NCBI GenBank assembly: GCA_005406025.1
Contig: BGZK01000730.1
Coordinates: 124,001-188,000 of the forward strand
From: Eumeta japonica
Lineage: Eukaryota > Arthropoda > Insecta > Lepidoptera > Psychidae
DNA length: 64,000 nucleotides
Direction of reading: 5' to 3'
Positions within the stretch are counted from its first letter, which is position 1; each line of letters begins with the position of its first letter. A model generated the notes under the pieces. That model was not told the origin of the DNA. It searched no databases and saw only the letters and a program-made list of their open reading frames with translations. Made by a program: the position numbers and the translations under genes. Positions 24,314 to 38,000 of this stretch are shown here, in pieces.

Positions 24314-27300
24314 CTGGTGGGTAAAAAAAAAATATGTACATGAACAACAACGTTCTTATCTGACGATGTGGCTGATGCTATAGCTAATCTAAAACTTAAT
24401 TGTTGTTGGAATTTACTATGATAGGCTACAATCGAGATCATTATTGAAACAGAGACTGCTATAAATGAAATAAGAACTAATTCCATTCTATCTAGCCGAA
24501 GCAACGACAAATTCATAGTATAAACGGGGAAACTATGTAAATTAACTAGAACTTTCATTGAATATTACTTCTATCCTAAAAAAAAAAATCAGTTATAAGT
24601 TATGTCTAGATAAATTTTGCTTCAATATTATTATATTAGGTCGGAGAAATAAGTTTTTTCGTATTTTATATACAAATTCAGGTAATTTTTATCATATTTT
24701 CTTTACATTTAATTATATTATATATATATAATATAATTAAACTTCGACCTCGTCAACTGTTTCCTAGTTGCGCCTAAGCATATCACAGTGGGATATAGAT
24801 TAAGATTTTGTCCACTTCATGTGCTCTAAGTATAATATTCAAATTTAAATCTTTTCCATATGTTCTAATGAACGTTATGAACGACGACCCCTCTCACCTG
24901 GTGGGCATCTTCTTCATGACCTCGTCGCTGAGCCTGAACCGGTGGCCGCAGCGCTCCACGAACCTGTCCAGCATGATGTACGCCAGCGGCACGTCCAGGA
25001 CTATGTCGCTCATGTCTTCTAGGACGCGGAGGAAGCCCTGCGAGAGTTACAGGAGATAAAATAATTCCTAATCTGAAAATGTTTCAATCCTCAGCAAATT
25101 TGAAAAACATGCATTTTTTTTTTATTTTGCAAACTACAAATGGTTTTATGTCCATATACATTACATATTTTTTAGAAAATTTTATTACATATTAAAAATA
25201 AATTACCTGATTTACAATTTACAACTAATTTTTTTTTGCCATGTTGATCTTTGCAAAGATTCTTTTGATAGACACTCTGGAAGGAAGGGTATCAATAAGG
25301 CCTTAGTTACGCCCCATTCCCTATATGAATATCTACATGTGCATTAGGTTTACATGAAAATAAATAGCAAGATGAAATATTTTACCAGAATATTCTTATT
25401 TATTGACATGTTCAAATATGTTTGTGCGCCGTGGTGGCACTTCAATAAATGCACCATATAATGATCGATTCATTGATCATGAAAATCATTTCGTATTTAT
25501 CTATGAGCGCAGGATAGAAGCAATGTAATTCTTAAATACATTGTGTAGTGACAGAAGAACACTGAAATAAAATAAAAAAGAAAATGCTTCTTGTTTGCGC
25601 TCTATTAAAACAAGTTGAAATATTACAGTAAATGTAACATTTTAAGCAAATATGACAGTCAGACGAAAGTTTGGTGACCTATAAATAATATTAATTACAT
25701 TTCTTTTTTTTTTTAATATATTTTCTTCTTAAGCAGACAGTCTCCTTTCAGAATATTTAAAGAAAAGATTAAAGTCACATTGCTTTTTTTTGTTATTCTG
25801 AAAAAGTAATGAGGCCTTATCAATAACCCTTAGTTTAGCATCTCTTGTAACACTTGAGATTCACCCCGCCTAGTACATAGTCCTCTGTGTCATAGTCACT
25901 GATGTGACTTATTCAATCAACAGTATAATTGACATTCATAAAAAACAAATTGGCCATATTTTGCATTACATATACATTTTTTTTTTTTTGGTAGAATTTG
26001 AATTACCATATTATCAGCTAAACGGATGTTCTTTTATAGGGATTTTATTCAATCTTTCCATAATAACTCGATCTTTACAAAATATACAACTCCTTTTTCT
26101 CGAGTTATTGCCTGTTTATAAGTTATAAGCCGGTCACTCACCCTGTCCATCTGGTCCGGGGTCACGATGACCGACTTCCGCAGCTCGGCCAGGAACGTGC
26201 ACAGCTGCTCCTCCACGCTCGTGTTGACCGCCTCCAGGGCCAGCACCACCGTCTACGACAAATATATTGCAATGGATAACTCGTACATTCTTTACTTGTA
26301 AATGGAAACAAATATTTCTTTGAATTCCACTGAATTTTCTTATTATGATGTCTAATTGAAAAAAACAAGAGTTAAATAAAAATGAAACATGGATTTAGTT
26401 CAATTTTTTTAAATAGAGTTTTTATTAGATTTCAGCATTTATAGAATCTAGGATATAAATATACATATATCGAAGATTAAAAATTAACATATTTATTATG
26501 GTTATCCAAATGACTCCTAAAATAGATACTTGACGGATAAGCCGTAAAATCTGATACACGTGCAAATAATGTTCTGAACGGATATAATCCTCACACCATA
26601 CATGAAAAAAATGTATAAGTGAACATTTGTGCAATTCTCAAGGCCTGTTCCACCATCGTCGAGTAATCTTTCAAGTGAGCCACTGTTCACTGCCAGCTCA
26701 CTTTACACGACACATTTGCATTCCACAATCTACAAGTAATATTACCGTAAAGTACCGAGTAACCTACAGGTGAATCATCTGCCCTGTCAAGGTCTAACCA
26801 CCTGTGTAAACGGGAAATAAAATGGCGCTCCTCGTATGATCATATGATCGGCCTGTCACCTCTTTCTTGTATTCAGATAGTGATGTCTAATTAGAAATAA
26901 AAGAGTGTGAAAGTTTGTTACCTTTAGCATAGCCAGATACATAATCGTGCAAATTTCTTAAATAAATATGATTGTCGCTATGTAAATTAAGGATTCAATT
27001 GTAAGATCTGGTCTACTTATATAATATTAATTTTAATAAAAATGTTAATAGTAAGGAACCATCTCCACGCGAGCTCAATTCTCACTCGATAGGTTTCTTT
27101 TCCATCTCTACTCGACTCGACATGGTCTTTCGCGAGTTTTCATTTACACACTACACAAATGCATTCCAACTGCATTTGAGACTCCATTGGATTAGAAGGA
27201 AAGCGCATGGCATTTTTATGGTGACGTCATACTACAGTAGTTACTCCCCGTGTGCGACAATCTGTGACAGCCTCCAGCAGGCCTAACATGACAGACCAAG

Positions 27301-30300
27301 GAAGAATTTTGTAGAGAACTATCCGTTTCCTTCATTAGGAGCGAGAAGGATAGCACTATCCGTTTCATTTATTACACTCTAGCGAAAAAAGGATGGCACT
27401 CTATCCGTTTCATTCATTACACTCTAGCGAAAAGGATGGCACTCTATCCGTTTCATTTATTACACTCTAGCGAAAGGATGGCACTCTATCCGTTTCATTC
27501 ATTACACTCTAGCGAAAGGGATGGCACTCTATCCGTTTCATTCATTACACTCTAGCGAAAGGATGGCACTCTATCCGTTTCATTCATTACACTCTAGCGA
27601 AAGGATGGCACTCTATCCGTTTCATTCATTACACTCTAGCGAAAGGATGGCACTCTATCCGTTTCATTCATTACACTCTAGCGAAAGGATGGCACTCTAT
27701 CCGTTTCATTCATTACACTCTAGCGAAAGGATGGCACTCTATCCGTTTCATTCATTACACTCTAGCGAAAAGGATGGCACTCTATCCGTTTCATTCATTA
27801 CACTCTAGCGAAAAGGATGGCACTCTATCCGTTTCATTCATTACACTCTAGCGAAAAGGATGGCACTCTATCCGTTTCATTCATTACACTCTAGCGAAAA
27901 GGATGGCACTCTATCCGTATCATTCATTACACTCTAGCGAAAAGGATGGCACTCTATCCGTATCATTCATTACACTCTAGCGAAAAGGATGGCACTCTAT
28001 CCGTTTCATTCATTACACTCTAGCGAAAAGGATGGCACTCTATCCGTTTCATTCATTACACTCTAGCGAAAAGGATGGCACTCTATCCGTTTCATTCATT
28101 ACACTCTAGCGAAAGGATGGCACTCTATCCGTTTCATTTATTACATTCTAGCGAAAGGATGGCACTCTATCCGTTTCATTCATTACACTCTAGCGAAAGG
28201 ATGGCACTCTATCCGTTTCATTCATTACACTCTAGCGAAAGGATGGCACTCTATCCGTTTCATTTATTACATTCTAGCGAAAATGGCACTCTATCCGTTT
28301 CATTCATTACACTCTAGCGAAAAGGATGGCACTCTATCCGTTTCATTCATTACACTCTAGCGAAAGGATGGCACTCTATCCGTTTCATTCATTACACTCT
28401 AGCGAAAGGATGACACTCTATCCGTTTCATTCATTACTCTTGCGAAAGGATGGCACTCTATCCGTTTCATTCATTACACTCTAGCGAAAGGATGGCACTC
28501 TATCCGTTTCATTTATTACACTCTAGCGAAAGGATGGCACTCTATCCGTGTCATTCATTACACTCTAGCGAAAGGATGGCACTCTATCCGTTTCATTCAT
28601 TACACTCTAGCGAAAAGGATGGCACTCTATCCGTTTCATTCATTACACTCTAGCGAAAAGGATGGCACTCTATCCGTTTCATTCATTACACTCTAGCGAA
28701 AAGGATGGCACTCTATCCGTTTCATTTATTACATTCTAGCGAAAAGGATGGCACTCTATCCGTTTCATTCATTACACTCTAGCGAAAGGATGGCACTCTA
28801 TCCGTTTCATTCATTACACTCTAGCGAAAGGATGGCACTCTATCCGTTTCATTCATTACACTCTAGCGAAAGGATGGCACTCTATCCGTTTCATTTATTA
28901 CATTCTAGCGAAAGGATGGCACTCTATCCGTTTCATTCATTACACTCTAGCGAAAGGATGGCACTCTATCCGTTTCATTCATTACCTAGCTAGCGAAAGA
29001 TGGCACTCTATCCGTTTCATTCATTACACTCTAGCGAAAGGATGACACTCTATCCGTTTCATTCATTACACTCTTGCGAAAGGATGGCACTCTATCCGTT
29101 TCATTCATTACACTCTAGCGAAAGGATGGCACTCTATCCGTTTCATTTATTACACTCTAGCGAAAGGATGGCACTCTATCCGTGTCATTCATTACACTCT
29201 AGCGAAAGGATGGCACTCTATCCGTTTCATTCATTACACTCTAGCGAAAGGATGGCACTCTATCCGTTTCATTTATTACACTCTAGCGAAAAGGATCGCA
29301 CTCTATCCGTTTCATTCATTACACTCTAGCGAAAAGGATGGCACTCTATCCGTTTCATTCATTACACTCTAGCGAAAAGGATGGCACTCTATCCGTTTCA
29401 TTCATTACACTCTAGCGAAAGGATGGCACTCTATCCGTTTCATTCATTACACTCTAGCGAAAAGGATGGCACTCTATCCGTTTCATTTATTACACTCTAG
29501 CGAAAAGGATGGCACTCTATCCGTTTCATTCATTACACTCTAGCGAAAAGGATGGCACTCTATCCGTTTCATTTATTACACTCTAGCGAAAAGGATGGCA
29601 CTCTATCCGTTTCATTCATTACACTCTAGCGAAAAGGATGGCACTCTATCCATTTCATTCATTACACTCTAGCGAAAAGGATGGCACTCTATCCGTTTCA
29701 TTTATTACATACTAGCAAGAAGGATAGCATTCTATCAGTTTCATTTATTAGGAGCGCGAAGGATAGACTATTCGTTTCATTCGAGAGAGAAAGACAGCAA
29801 ACAATCTATTTGTTTCATTCAATACGTGGAAGCGATAAGGATAGCACTATAAATATGCTTCTCTAGTGACAGGTTTACGGTGAACGTCGCACGCCTCGAC
29901 AAAATATGACTGAAGACGTTGATATAATAAAGGTGATCGATACATTACAAAATTTTATACAGAATGACACAGTGTGTGTATTTTAAAATTAATTCGAAAA
30001 TCATTTACATCGTGCAAATTTTTCGAATATTGGTTACCAAAATACTTTATAGAGTGATCTAAAATTAAAATCATTATACTAAAACTTAATATTTAGTCCA
30101 TCAAATACATTATGTTCTACAAAGATAATACTATGAGCTACAAATAAAAATTAATTTAATGTTGTGGATATTATTAACAGATGATAGTAATTAATAAAGA
30201 TCAGCAAAATAAATTAAAAAAAAACACATTACATACTTAAGAATTATCTCCAATTTTTTCAATTTTATAGGAGTCTTAGACGTTTGATAATTGTCAAGAT

Positions 30301-31422
30301 GCCTATTATGAACTCACCTCGTAGACTAGCTCATGATGGAAGTGCGGCACTTCGAGCTGGCGCACGCAGCGGATCGCCTCGGTCAGGTCGCCGGACGTTA
30401 GGTACTCCTTCAGAAGCAGCTGGATCTGACGTATCAGGGACTCGACAGGCCTGCACGGCAATATAATTGGTCATTCACAATCACACATGCAATGCTACTC
30501 ATCAGGGTTTAACATATAAATATTATTATGTTTTAATAATGGATTTATTTGACTACCAACAATGCCGCTGGACCAAGAGTTCAGTGGATAAAGTTTTGTA
30601 CAGTTGAAAATTTCCATGATTCCAGGTGAAATTCTTATTTTTTCTCATAATGTGTCTATAAAAATTTCTTTCATTAGACACAGATATGCTCTAAAATTAT
30701 GTATAATAACTGTATCCAAGCGAGCTTGTCATCTTATGCAGTCCAAGTTTTAAGAATAGAATAATGCATACCACTAACAATTGATCGGCAACTTAGTTTA
30801 TGCTGAATTTTCCCCATTTTCCCAGAAGATGGCCACCACTGCTATTAACAATTCATGATATGAACAATCATGCCTGTACATCGGCAAATGCCCAACACTT
30901 TGGTTATGATGAAGCCACAAGTTTCATACGATATCAATGTAGCACAGACTTTGTCCCAATATATTCATTTAGATACATTATAAACGTGAAAGTATGTTTG
31001 CTTTAATGTTTGTTCTTCTATCGCAACTGCTATAATCAATTTTACCATAGAGATAGAACATGGAATATTTTGATGTATGTGAAAATTAGAAAACTAAGTT
31101 ATGTATTATTAAGGACATTCAAAACTCAGAAAAAAATCTATTCTATCTACAAAGACTGCATCCACCCGACGACAACTTGTTGCCGCATAAAATCTTAAAT
31201 CTATATCTACATTGCACCACAGAATAGTATGCATTATTTGATACAATTGATTTGTCAGTACAAATCGGTGTGCATGCATTTTCTAAGTGAACCAGTACAA
31301 AGATGGACAATATGAAAAACGACACATCAAATATGTATAAAGGAATAACATCACGATGTGTTATAGAATACTTTAAAGTTGGCAAAATTATTAATTTATT
31401 TACATTTACAGCTATCATGGAA

Positions 31423-31503
<81 letters not shown>

Positions 31504-32016
31504 ACACAGTGGAATCTCAATAACTCGAACCTAGTTAAGTTGAAATCCTCAGTAAGTTGATAAAAATTGAAAACCCTAAAAAGAAAAAGAAAAAAAATAA
31601 CCCTAAATACGCGGTATCTCGAATTATTTAGACTTTGTAACTCGAACAAAATGCTATTTCTCTACTAAGTATTGATAAAACTTATTTATGCTCTATAACT
31701 CGAATTTCAAAAAGGAGACTCCGTAATTCGTAGTTGGTAAAATATAATGATGTCTTACTTGGAATTCCCTGAAATAATAGCAATAAATTCCAAAATGAAT
31801 GTTCGGGTTCGGGGCTTCTAATCTATTGCTTTTGTCTTGTACACATGCAGTGAATGAATACATTCATGAAACTTTCTAAGTAACAGCTGTGAACGTTATG
31901 TTTGTACCTTGTCGACACAGTCGTATGTATCTCGAAGTTCTTGTTAAGTCAAAAACTCGTTAACTCGAATTTTTTTGGATTTCCCTTGACATTTGAGTTA
32001 TTGAGATTCCACTGTG

Positions 32017-32068
<52 letters not shown>

Positions 32069-35000
32069 TATATGTGTGTGTTTATGTATGAATAAAACAG
32101 CTAAAATCCAATTGTTCTTTTTTTCCTCAATACAAACTCGAATCTTGAACTCCATAAACGCGATAAAGCCGAGAGTATATTGTACAGACCTGACGCCGCC
32201 GCCGACTCCCCATATGTTGTCCAGCCTCACCAGGCCGTGCTTCATGGACAGCAGGGTTTCCGCACGATGAATCGCCTGTCTGTTGACCGAAAATAATAAC
32301 ATTTTAATATGTGATATTGGACTCACATTATTTCATTGTAGAAGTATTGAATGTCGGGAGTTTTTATCATTTCACTGAAAGAATGTACAGTCCCTTAATC
32401 TTATATTTTAGATTGAGGACCCAGATTTTTAACCTTCCATGCTGGTCAAATTCAGGTCGGAGTTGGTTCGCTTTTATCAATGCAGTGACAACATTCGGAG
32501 GCAATGAGTGAGTGATTTAATATGATTAAGTTAAAAACCTCATTGAATATTTACTCAAGGTTAGGATTTGAACCAAATACTTTCTCATTTGAAGGCGATG
32601 TGGTGACCACTGTACCATTATGCTTCGACTTTGGTGTTCAAATTGATAAATTAACCAAGTGCGGATATAGAACTTTATAAGCTTATATAACAAAATTAGT
32701 AGGGCAGAGAACTTTATATGTGAAAATTCATATTTGTAACCAATTACTTATAGTGATAGTTAAGAAACAAAAAATATATATTTCTATAATATTTCATTTT
32801 AAAGTGTCTATAGATTTAAAGTTTAACATAAAAATTCTATCATATGTAATTAAATATTTTAAAATTGGGTATTCCAAGTTTTTATTTTAAGCCATTACAT
32901 TATGCTATAATATGGCTGTTCAGATGCAATCAAATGACAATGATATTTGCATGGATTAGTGTTGTCTTCAATTGTTAAAATTGAAGCTTCAATTACATTT
33001 ATGTTTTGGCTTTATCGGAGACACATTTAATCTATTAATTTTTGTTTTTATCGTGGTTCGTAGTACGTCTGGTGTGGTGGTGGTAAATATATTTCTATGC
33101 GTGCTGTTAAATGTGTTTTTTTTTAAATTTCTGATGATTCGTTAAAGTGGCATGAAATCTAATACTAATTAATGATTAAACAAGATTAAACTATTGTAAT
33201 ATTACAGTATACATAAATACTTTTCTTAGGTGTTTAATATGCCAATGCTTTCAAATCAAAATTCAAATTGATCGATGTGGATCCAAAGTGGAAGAGCTCA
33301 TTTGAGAGAAAGCAGTTGGTTGAATGTTGTATGTTATAGAGAAGCTCCTTTGCTCTATGGATTGCATGGGCATATGTCAAGCATGGTGGCCAGAGACGCA
33401 TTTGTTGGTGTATTAACACCCCTGATATGCTGGTGGATATGAATGTGTGATCTATCTTGAGGATGTGCTGTATTAGCACGAAACATTTGTAGAAATTATG
33501 TTCTAATTAATTTATAGTTACGATAAATAAATAAGAACACTTACTTAGGTGTTCGAGATCTGTCAATCTTCTCAAATCAATATTCATTTTGTTGAATGGG
33601 ATTCACAATGACCATATAGATTCAAGGGTCAGTGATGGATTGCATGCTGTATAACTTGTTACAAGCAAACATCCAAGCGTAAATGCATTTACCAAACGTC
33701 ATGTGCATATTGTATATGAATGAACTAAATTAAATATATTTGTTCAACAATGGTACGACAATGTGAGTAGCATTTTTTTTAATTTTAAGGAATAATATAC
33801 AATAATTAAGAATCTATGAGAACAAATAAGAGGTTTCTCGTAGAACTTCAGTATTGTTGCTACAGTCGAGTGAGTAATGAATTTCTATATTTGATCTCCA
33901 TTAAAAAATATTAAAGAAAATGTCATTGCATTACCTAAAATCTATGATAACTACTATCTTTATGACAATTATGTTTCCATTATTAATTATTACGACTACT
34001 TCAAGTTACATTATTGAACAAGGGCCTTTAATTTAGTACTATGAACACTTAATATTTCAAAAATTTATACATCAACACCAGAAAAAAAAATACAAATACA
34101 TATTTTAGACCCATAAACAAGCCTATCGACTACCGTTTACTACAGGAAAGATTAAGTGAAGATATGTCAAACCAGAGCTTTATATCTATGGTGAAGAATG
34201 AGCCTGTGACAAAACATGTTGGGATTCATTTGTAGACATGAGCCACGTAAAGACTTTTAAAACCAGTCATTTACCACAGCTGTGCGAGTCCACTAGGACA
34301 ATTTACACGTTCAATAATTTTCGTATGATTCATGGTTAAATATGTTCCTCACGGAAAATGGTGAATTGTAATCGACTCACTTGGCGTGCTGGCTGAGGTT
34401 GCTCCTCTCCGCCTGGCTCTGCACGAAACTGGGCGGGAGACAGTCGTCGGCGACACAGCGCGCCATGAAGTTGGACAGCAGCTGGGTGGCGTCGGGGGTG
34501 TCCAGCACCAGGTCCGGCAACTTCTCCAGGAGGCGCTCGAAGGCTGTCAACGATTTTAGAACAGCGTGTCTCGATGAAATCGAATACCGATTATGATGAA
34601 ATACTACATGAGATATGATATGGTACCGACAAAAAATATGTCAGAGAAATAAAAAAGCAGGTATGCAATAAATATACCTAATGATTTAGATATTTGACAT
34701 TGAAATTGAACACAAAACACGTGTTATAAACTTTGCTTTTACTTAATAATACTTTATAAAAATAACAAAATTATATTGTAATGATATAAAAGAAAGACTT
34801 GAAGTTAACTCCTTAAGAACAATTGCCTTGGAATATATATACAAAATACAAAGGGGACGAATAAACTCATCTCTCGTAATACTGAAAGCATTTGTATACT
34901 TTTATTACTATTAATTTACATTGATTTGATAAAATATAGCACACAAATCATGTTTGATAATAAAACACGCACAGCGGTGTGTTTAAAATTCTTATTTGTA

Positions 35001-38000
35001 AAAATCAATCACTAGCTGTTACAGTTAAAAAATAAAAAAGATCCCTAACTCTTCCAGATATTGGCAGCTGTAACATTAAATTTAATCTCACAAATGCTGA
35101 TATCTTTAAGATTACCTTAATTACCAGTTAATTGTGAAGATAATACAACATATTTTGACATTACTCATACAAATATTTTAGCTTTTAACATTAACAGTTA
35201 GCAGTTAACTATTGCAAACGAACAATCATTTGCACAGAAACACATCGCTGTGAGACTCCCTAAACTCCACGAATCGATGTTTCACGTTGTATAGATTCAC
35301 AAAAACGATGATATTACTTATATTGCGTACTATATGCATATGTGTGCACTATGTTGCTGATGCTGAAGCTCATTGTCGACTGTTGTGAACTAAACAATTG
35401 GAAATAATGGCAGTAACAGTTCAACAATGAAAGCTTAGCTTATCCGTGTTGAAAATAAGACATCTGTAAATCGGAAATGAATGGAAAATAGACATGTTCA
35501 GTATAAAATGCGCGAATATTATGCGCGCGGAGAGGCAACATAACACCTTCTCTTTTTGTTAACATTCCATTTCACTCACTATCTAATTTGCCTATAGTAT
35601 GCAATGCGACTTGATCTTTACTTCTCCGTCGCGGTCCTAATTTATGTTAATGCGACGCTTTCCGTGACTAATTTCACAGCGGCAAAGATTTGTGCGTTTT
35701 ACTGTACCACTGGGTTATATACTAAAATTGATTCTTAGAGAGTCGACTTCAAAGAAAAATGCATTGGGTCAAATTTTACTTAGTATTATATGATTTAAAT
35801 AGTTTCCCAACAAAAGTTCAACGGTAAGTATACAGAAATAAAAATAAATTAATTGTCAAAAGTAAAATTACCATAACCAATATCTTTGGCAGAGAACACT
35901 CTCCCATAGAGGTCGGATATGAGGACGGAGGCCATCTCGCAGTGGGACGGCTTGTGGTCCAGGGCTATCTCCACTATCGCCTCGCACACCTGGACAAGCG
36001 AAGGTTCCTCGTCTCATCTCTCTTTATTAGCCTTTATTAGCGACTCAAACTCGCTTACAAAGTAGGAGGATTCTATAATGATTTTGTAGTTGGTCAAATT
36101 ATATTTCTTAACAAACGGTGGAAATGTAATCATCGCGCGATGCCACGCTTGTTTTAGATAATGTATATTTTTGATATTTGAATGATGAATGTTCCATTGG
36201 AATATTTCAGATTTTTTGTTGGTGTGTCGATAATAGCATTTAGATTAAGAGATTGACAAATTAGTTCATAAGAATACCGATGGCCGAAACATACAATTAC
36301 AATAGTGATAATTTGTTCCATTCCTGCACCTAATGATTTATAAGACAATATTAAGCAATTGTTCTAAACATAAAAGTGACTCATCATTTCAATTCGCCAA
36401 AATTGAAATGATATCTTAAAGTGTATGTCTTTCACAATTTTTGTATTGATCTGCAGCAAAAAACATGTTTTTTTCTATGTAATGGTTCTGTAATAACACC
36501 CAATAAAGCATTGTCATTGCTAAGTAGAAGTTGGATGCGTTCCATTTCTCATTATACCTACATACCAAACAAATAATGATCATGATATGCCACTTTTTGA
36601 CTTCATATTGATACAGCTTCTAAATAAATGCAATCAACGGTGCTGTTGCGTTTTAGTTACTTCGTCGAATTGGATAGTCAATAAGCGAAAGATAATGCCC
36701 TTGGACGGTAGATTGCAAGTGGATAGACAATTGTAATAGGTGGTCTATAATGGAGGTTAGACATTTGATTGATGATTGTTGGTAAGATTGATTGGGATTT
36801 AAATTTGTGGTAGTTAAAGTCGTTTATTAGGCAGGGAAAAGGTTAAGATTATTTGTAACTACATTGTAGATGAAAATAGTGACATTTTATTTCAATTTTT
36901 TCTATGTCTATCCTTCATATATATTTCATATAACACAATATGTAAAGGTAAATATAATAACTATTAAACTCGGTTGTTTAATTAATTGGTGACTTCAGAA
37001 AAAGTATTGCCATTATGCCTAAAAAAATAACTATAGATAAGTCATTAGGTTAACTAACAGAAGTGAAAACTTTAAAATTATTCATAATAGTTTTTTTATG
37101 GGATCATCAAATGGAGTTTGACATTTGACTGCCGTCCGCGTTTACCTTTTTTTTTTATTAATTATAATTAATTTAAAATCAAAAATAGTTTTTTTGTCAA
37201 GTGTACCGGCGCGAACTCGCACTCGCTTCAACTTCAGCCCGATCAAGATCTCCCGAGCGTACCGTAAGATGCGCCTGCGACTCACCAGATGACTCCTGTT
37301 GGCGGTCACGAACTCCAGGAAGTTCTCGGCGGCCTCGTTGGTGTCGCCGTGCTCGAAGTACTCCAGTATGACGGGCTCGGATTTGCGCTGAAAAAAAAAA
37401 CATAAACAATTCAAATAAAAAATAAATATAATGAAATTATAAAGGTATTTAGTTAATAGTGTATGTTAACGAAAAGTTCAAGGATTCTAATCGATCGACT
37501 AAGCGATAAAATATTTCAAAATACAAAATTCAGGGCCAACAGGACAGCGGTGATAACATACGGACACCATAAACCATGTCACTCACCATAATGTCCTCGG
37601 GATCAGCTTCCACTATCACCTGCTTAAACTCTATGTCGCCGTTGGTCAGGGCTTCCGAGTCGTAGTTGGGGTCGTTGGCGTCCTCCACGTACTCCTCGAG
37701 GAGCTCCGACCCGGGCGCCCCCCACACGCCCTTGCCGCCGGCGCCACCTGTCGACGAATATGCGATACTCTTTATTGTATGAATAGTACATTTTCCCGAT
37801 TGATAGCTAATGTATAAGTACAAAAAAACACCAAGTTGGTTTATAGTGGTTAGGCTTCCCTCTTCATAACCAGCTCTTACGGTTTGAACCAGGAAATTTC
37901 TTAATTTGATAACTAAACAGTACAGTATATACAAAAAGAAAAAAAATTAATAATCAATGTCAAGGATGGGTTTGTTTTTTGTTCATAGAAACTGTCAATT

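Noticed and set aside
27310..29800. CRISPR-like array
   Set aside because: Units are directly tandem without unique spacers, and the host is a eukaryote.
27521..29866. Six repeat-containing ORFs encoding [14 protein letters not shown] units as a repetitive protein gene
   Set aside because: Frames are open only where runs of 42-bp units occur and end at each 43-bp unit. They lie antisense in an intron, and neither a signal peptide nor splice logic links them.
32275..32279. Alternative acceptor for PDCD4 exon 6 at the CAG ending at 32276
   Set aside because: Using it would shift the phase relative to exon 5. The CAG ending at 32280 joins K260 and QAIHRA in frame.
32563..32632. Functional tRNA gene
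   Set aside because: The A and B boxes are good but acceptor-stem pairing and a plausible anticodon arm are not convincing. A SINE head or tRNA relic fits better.
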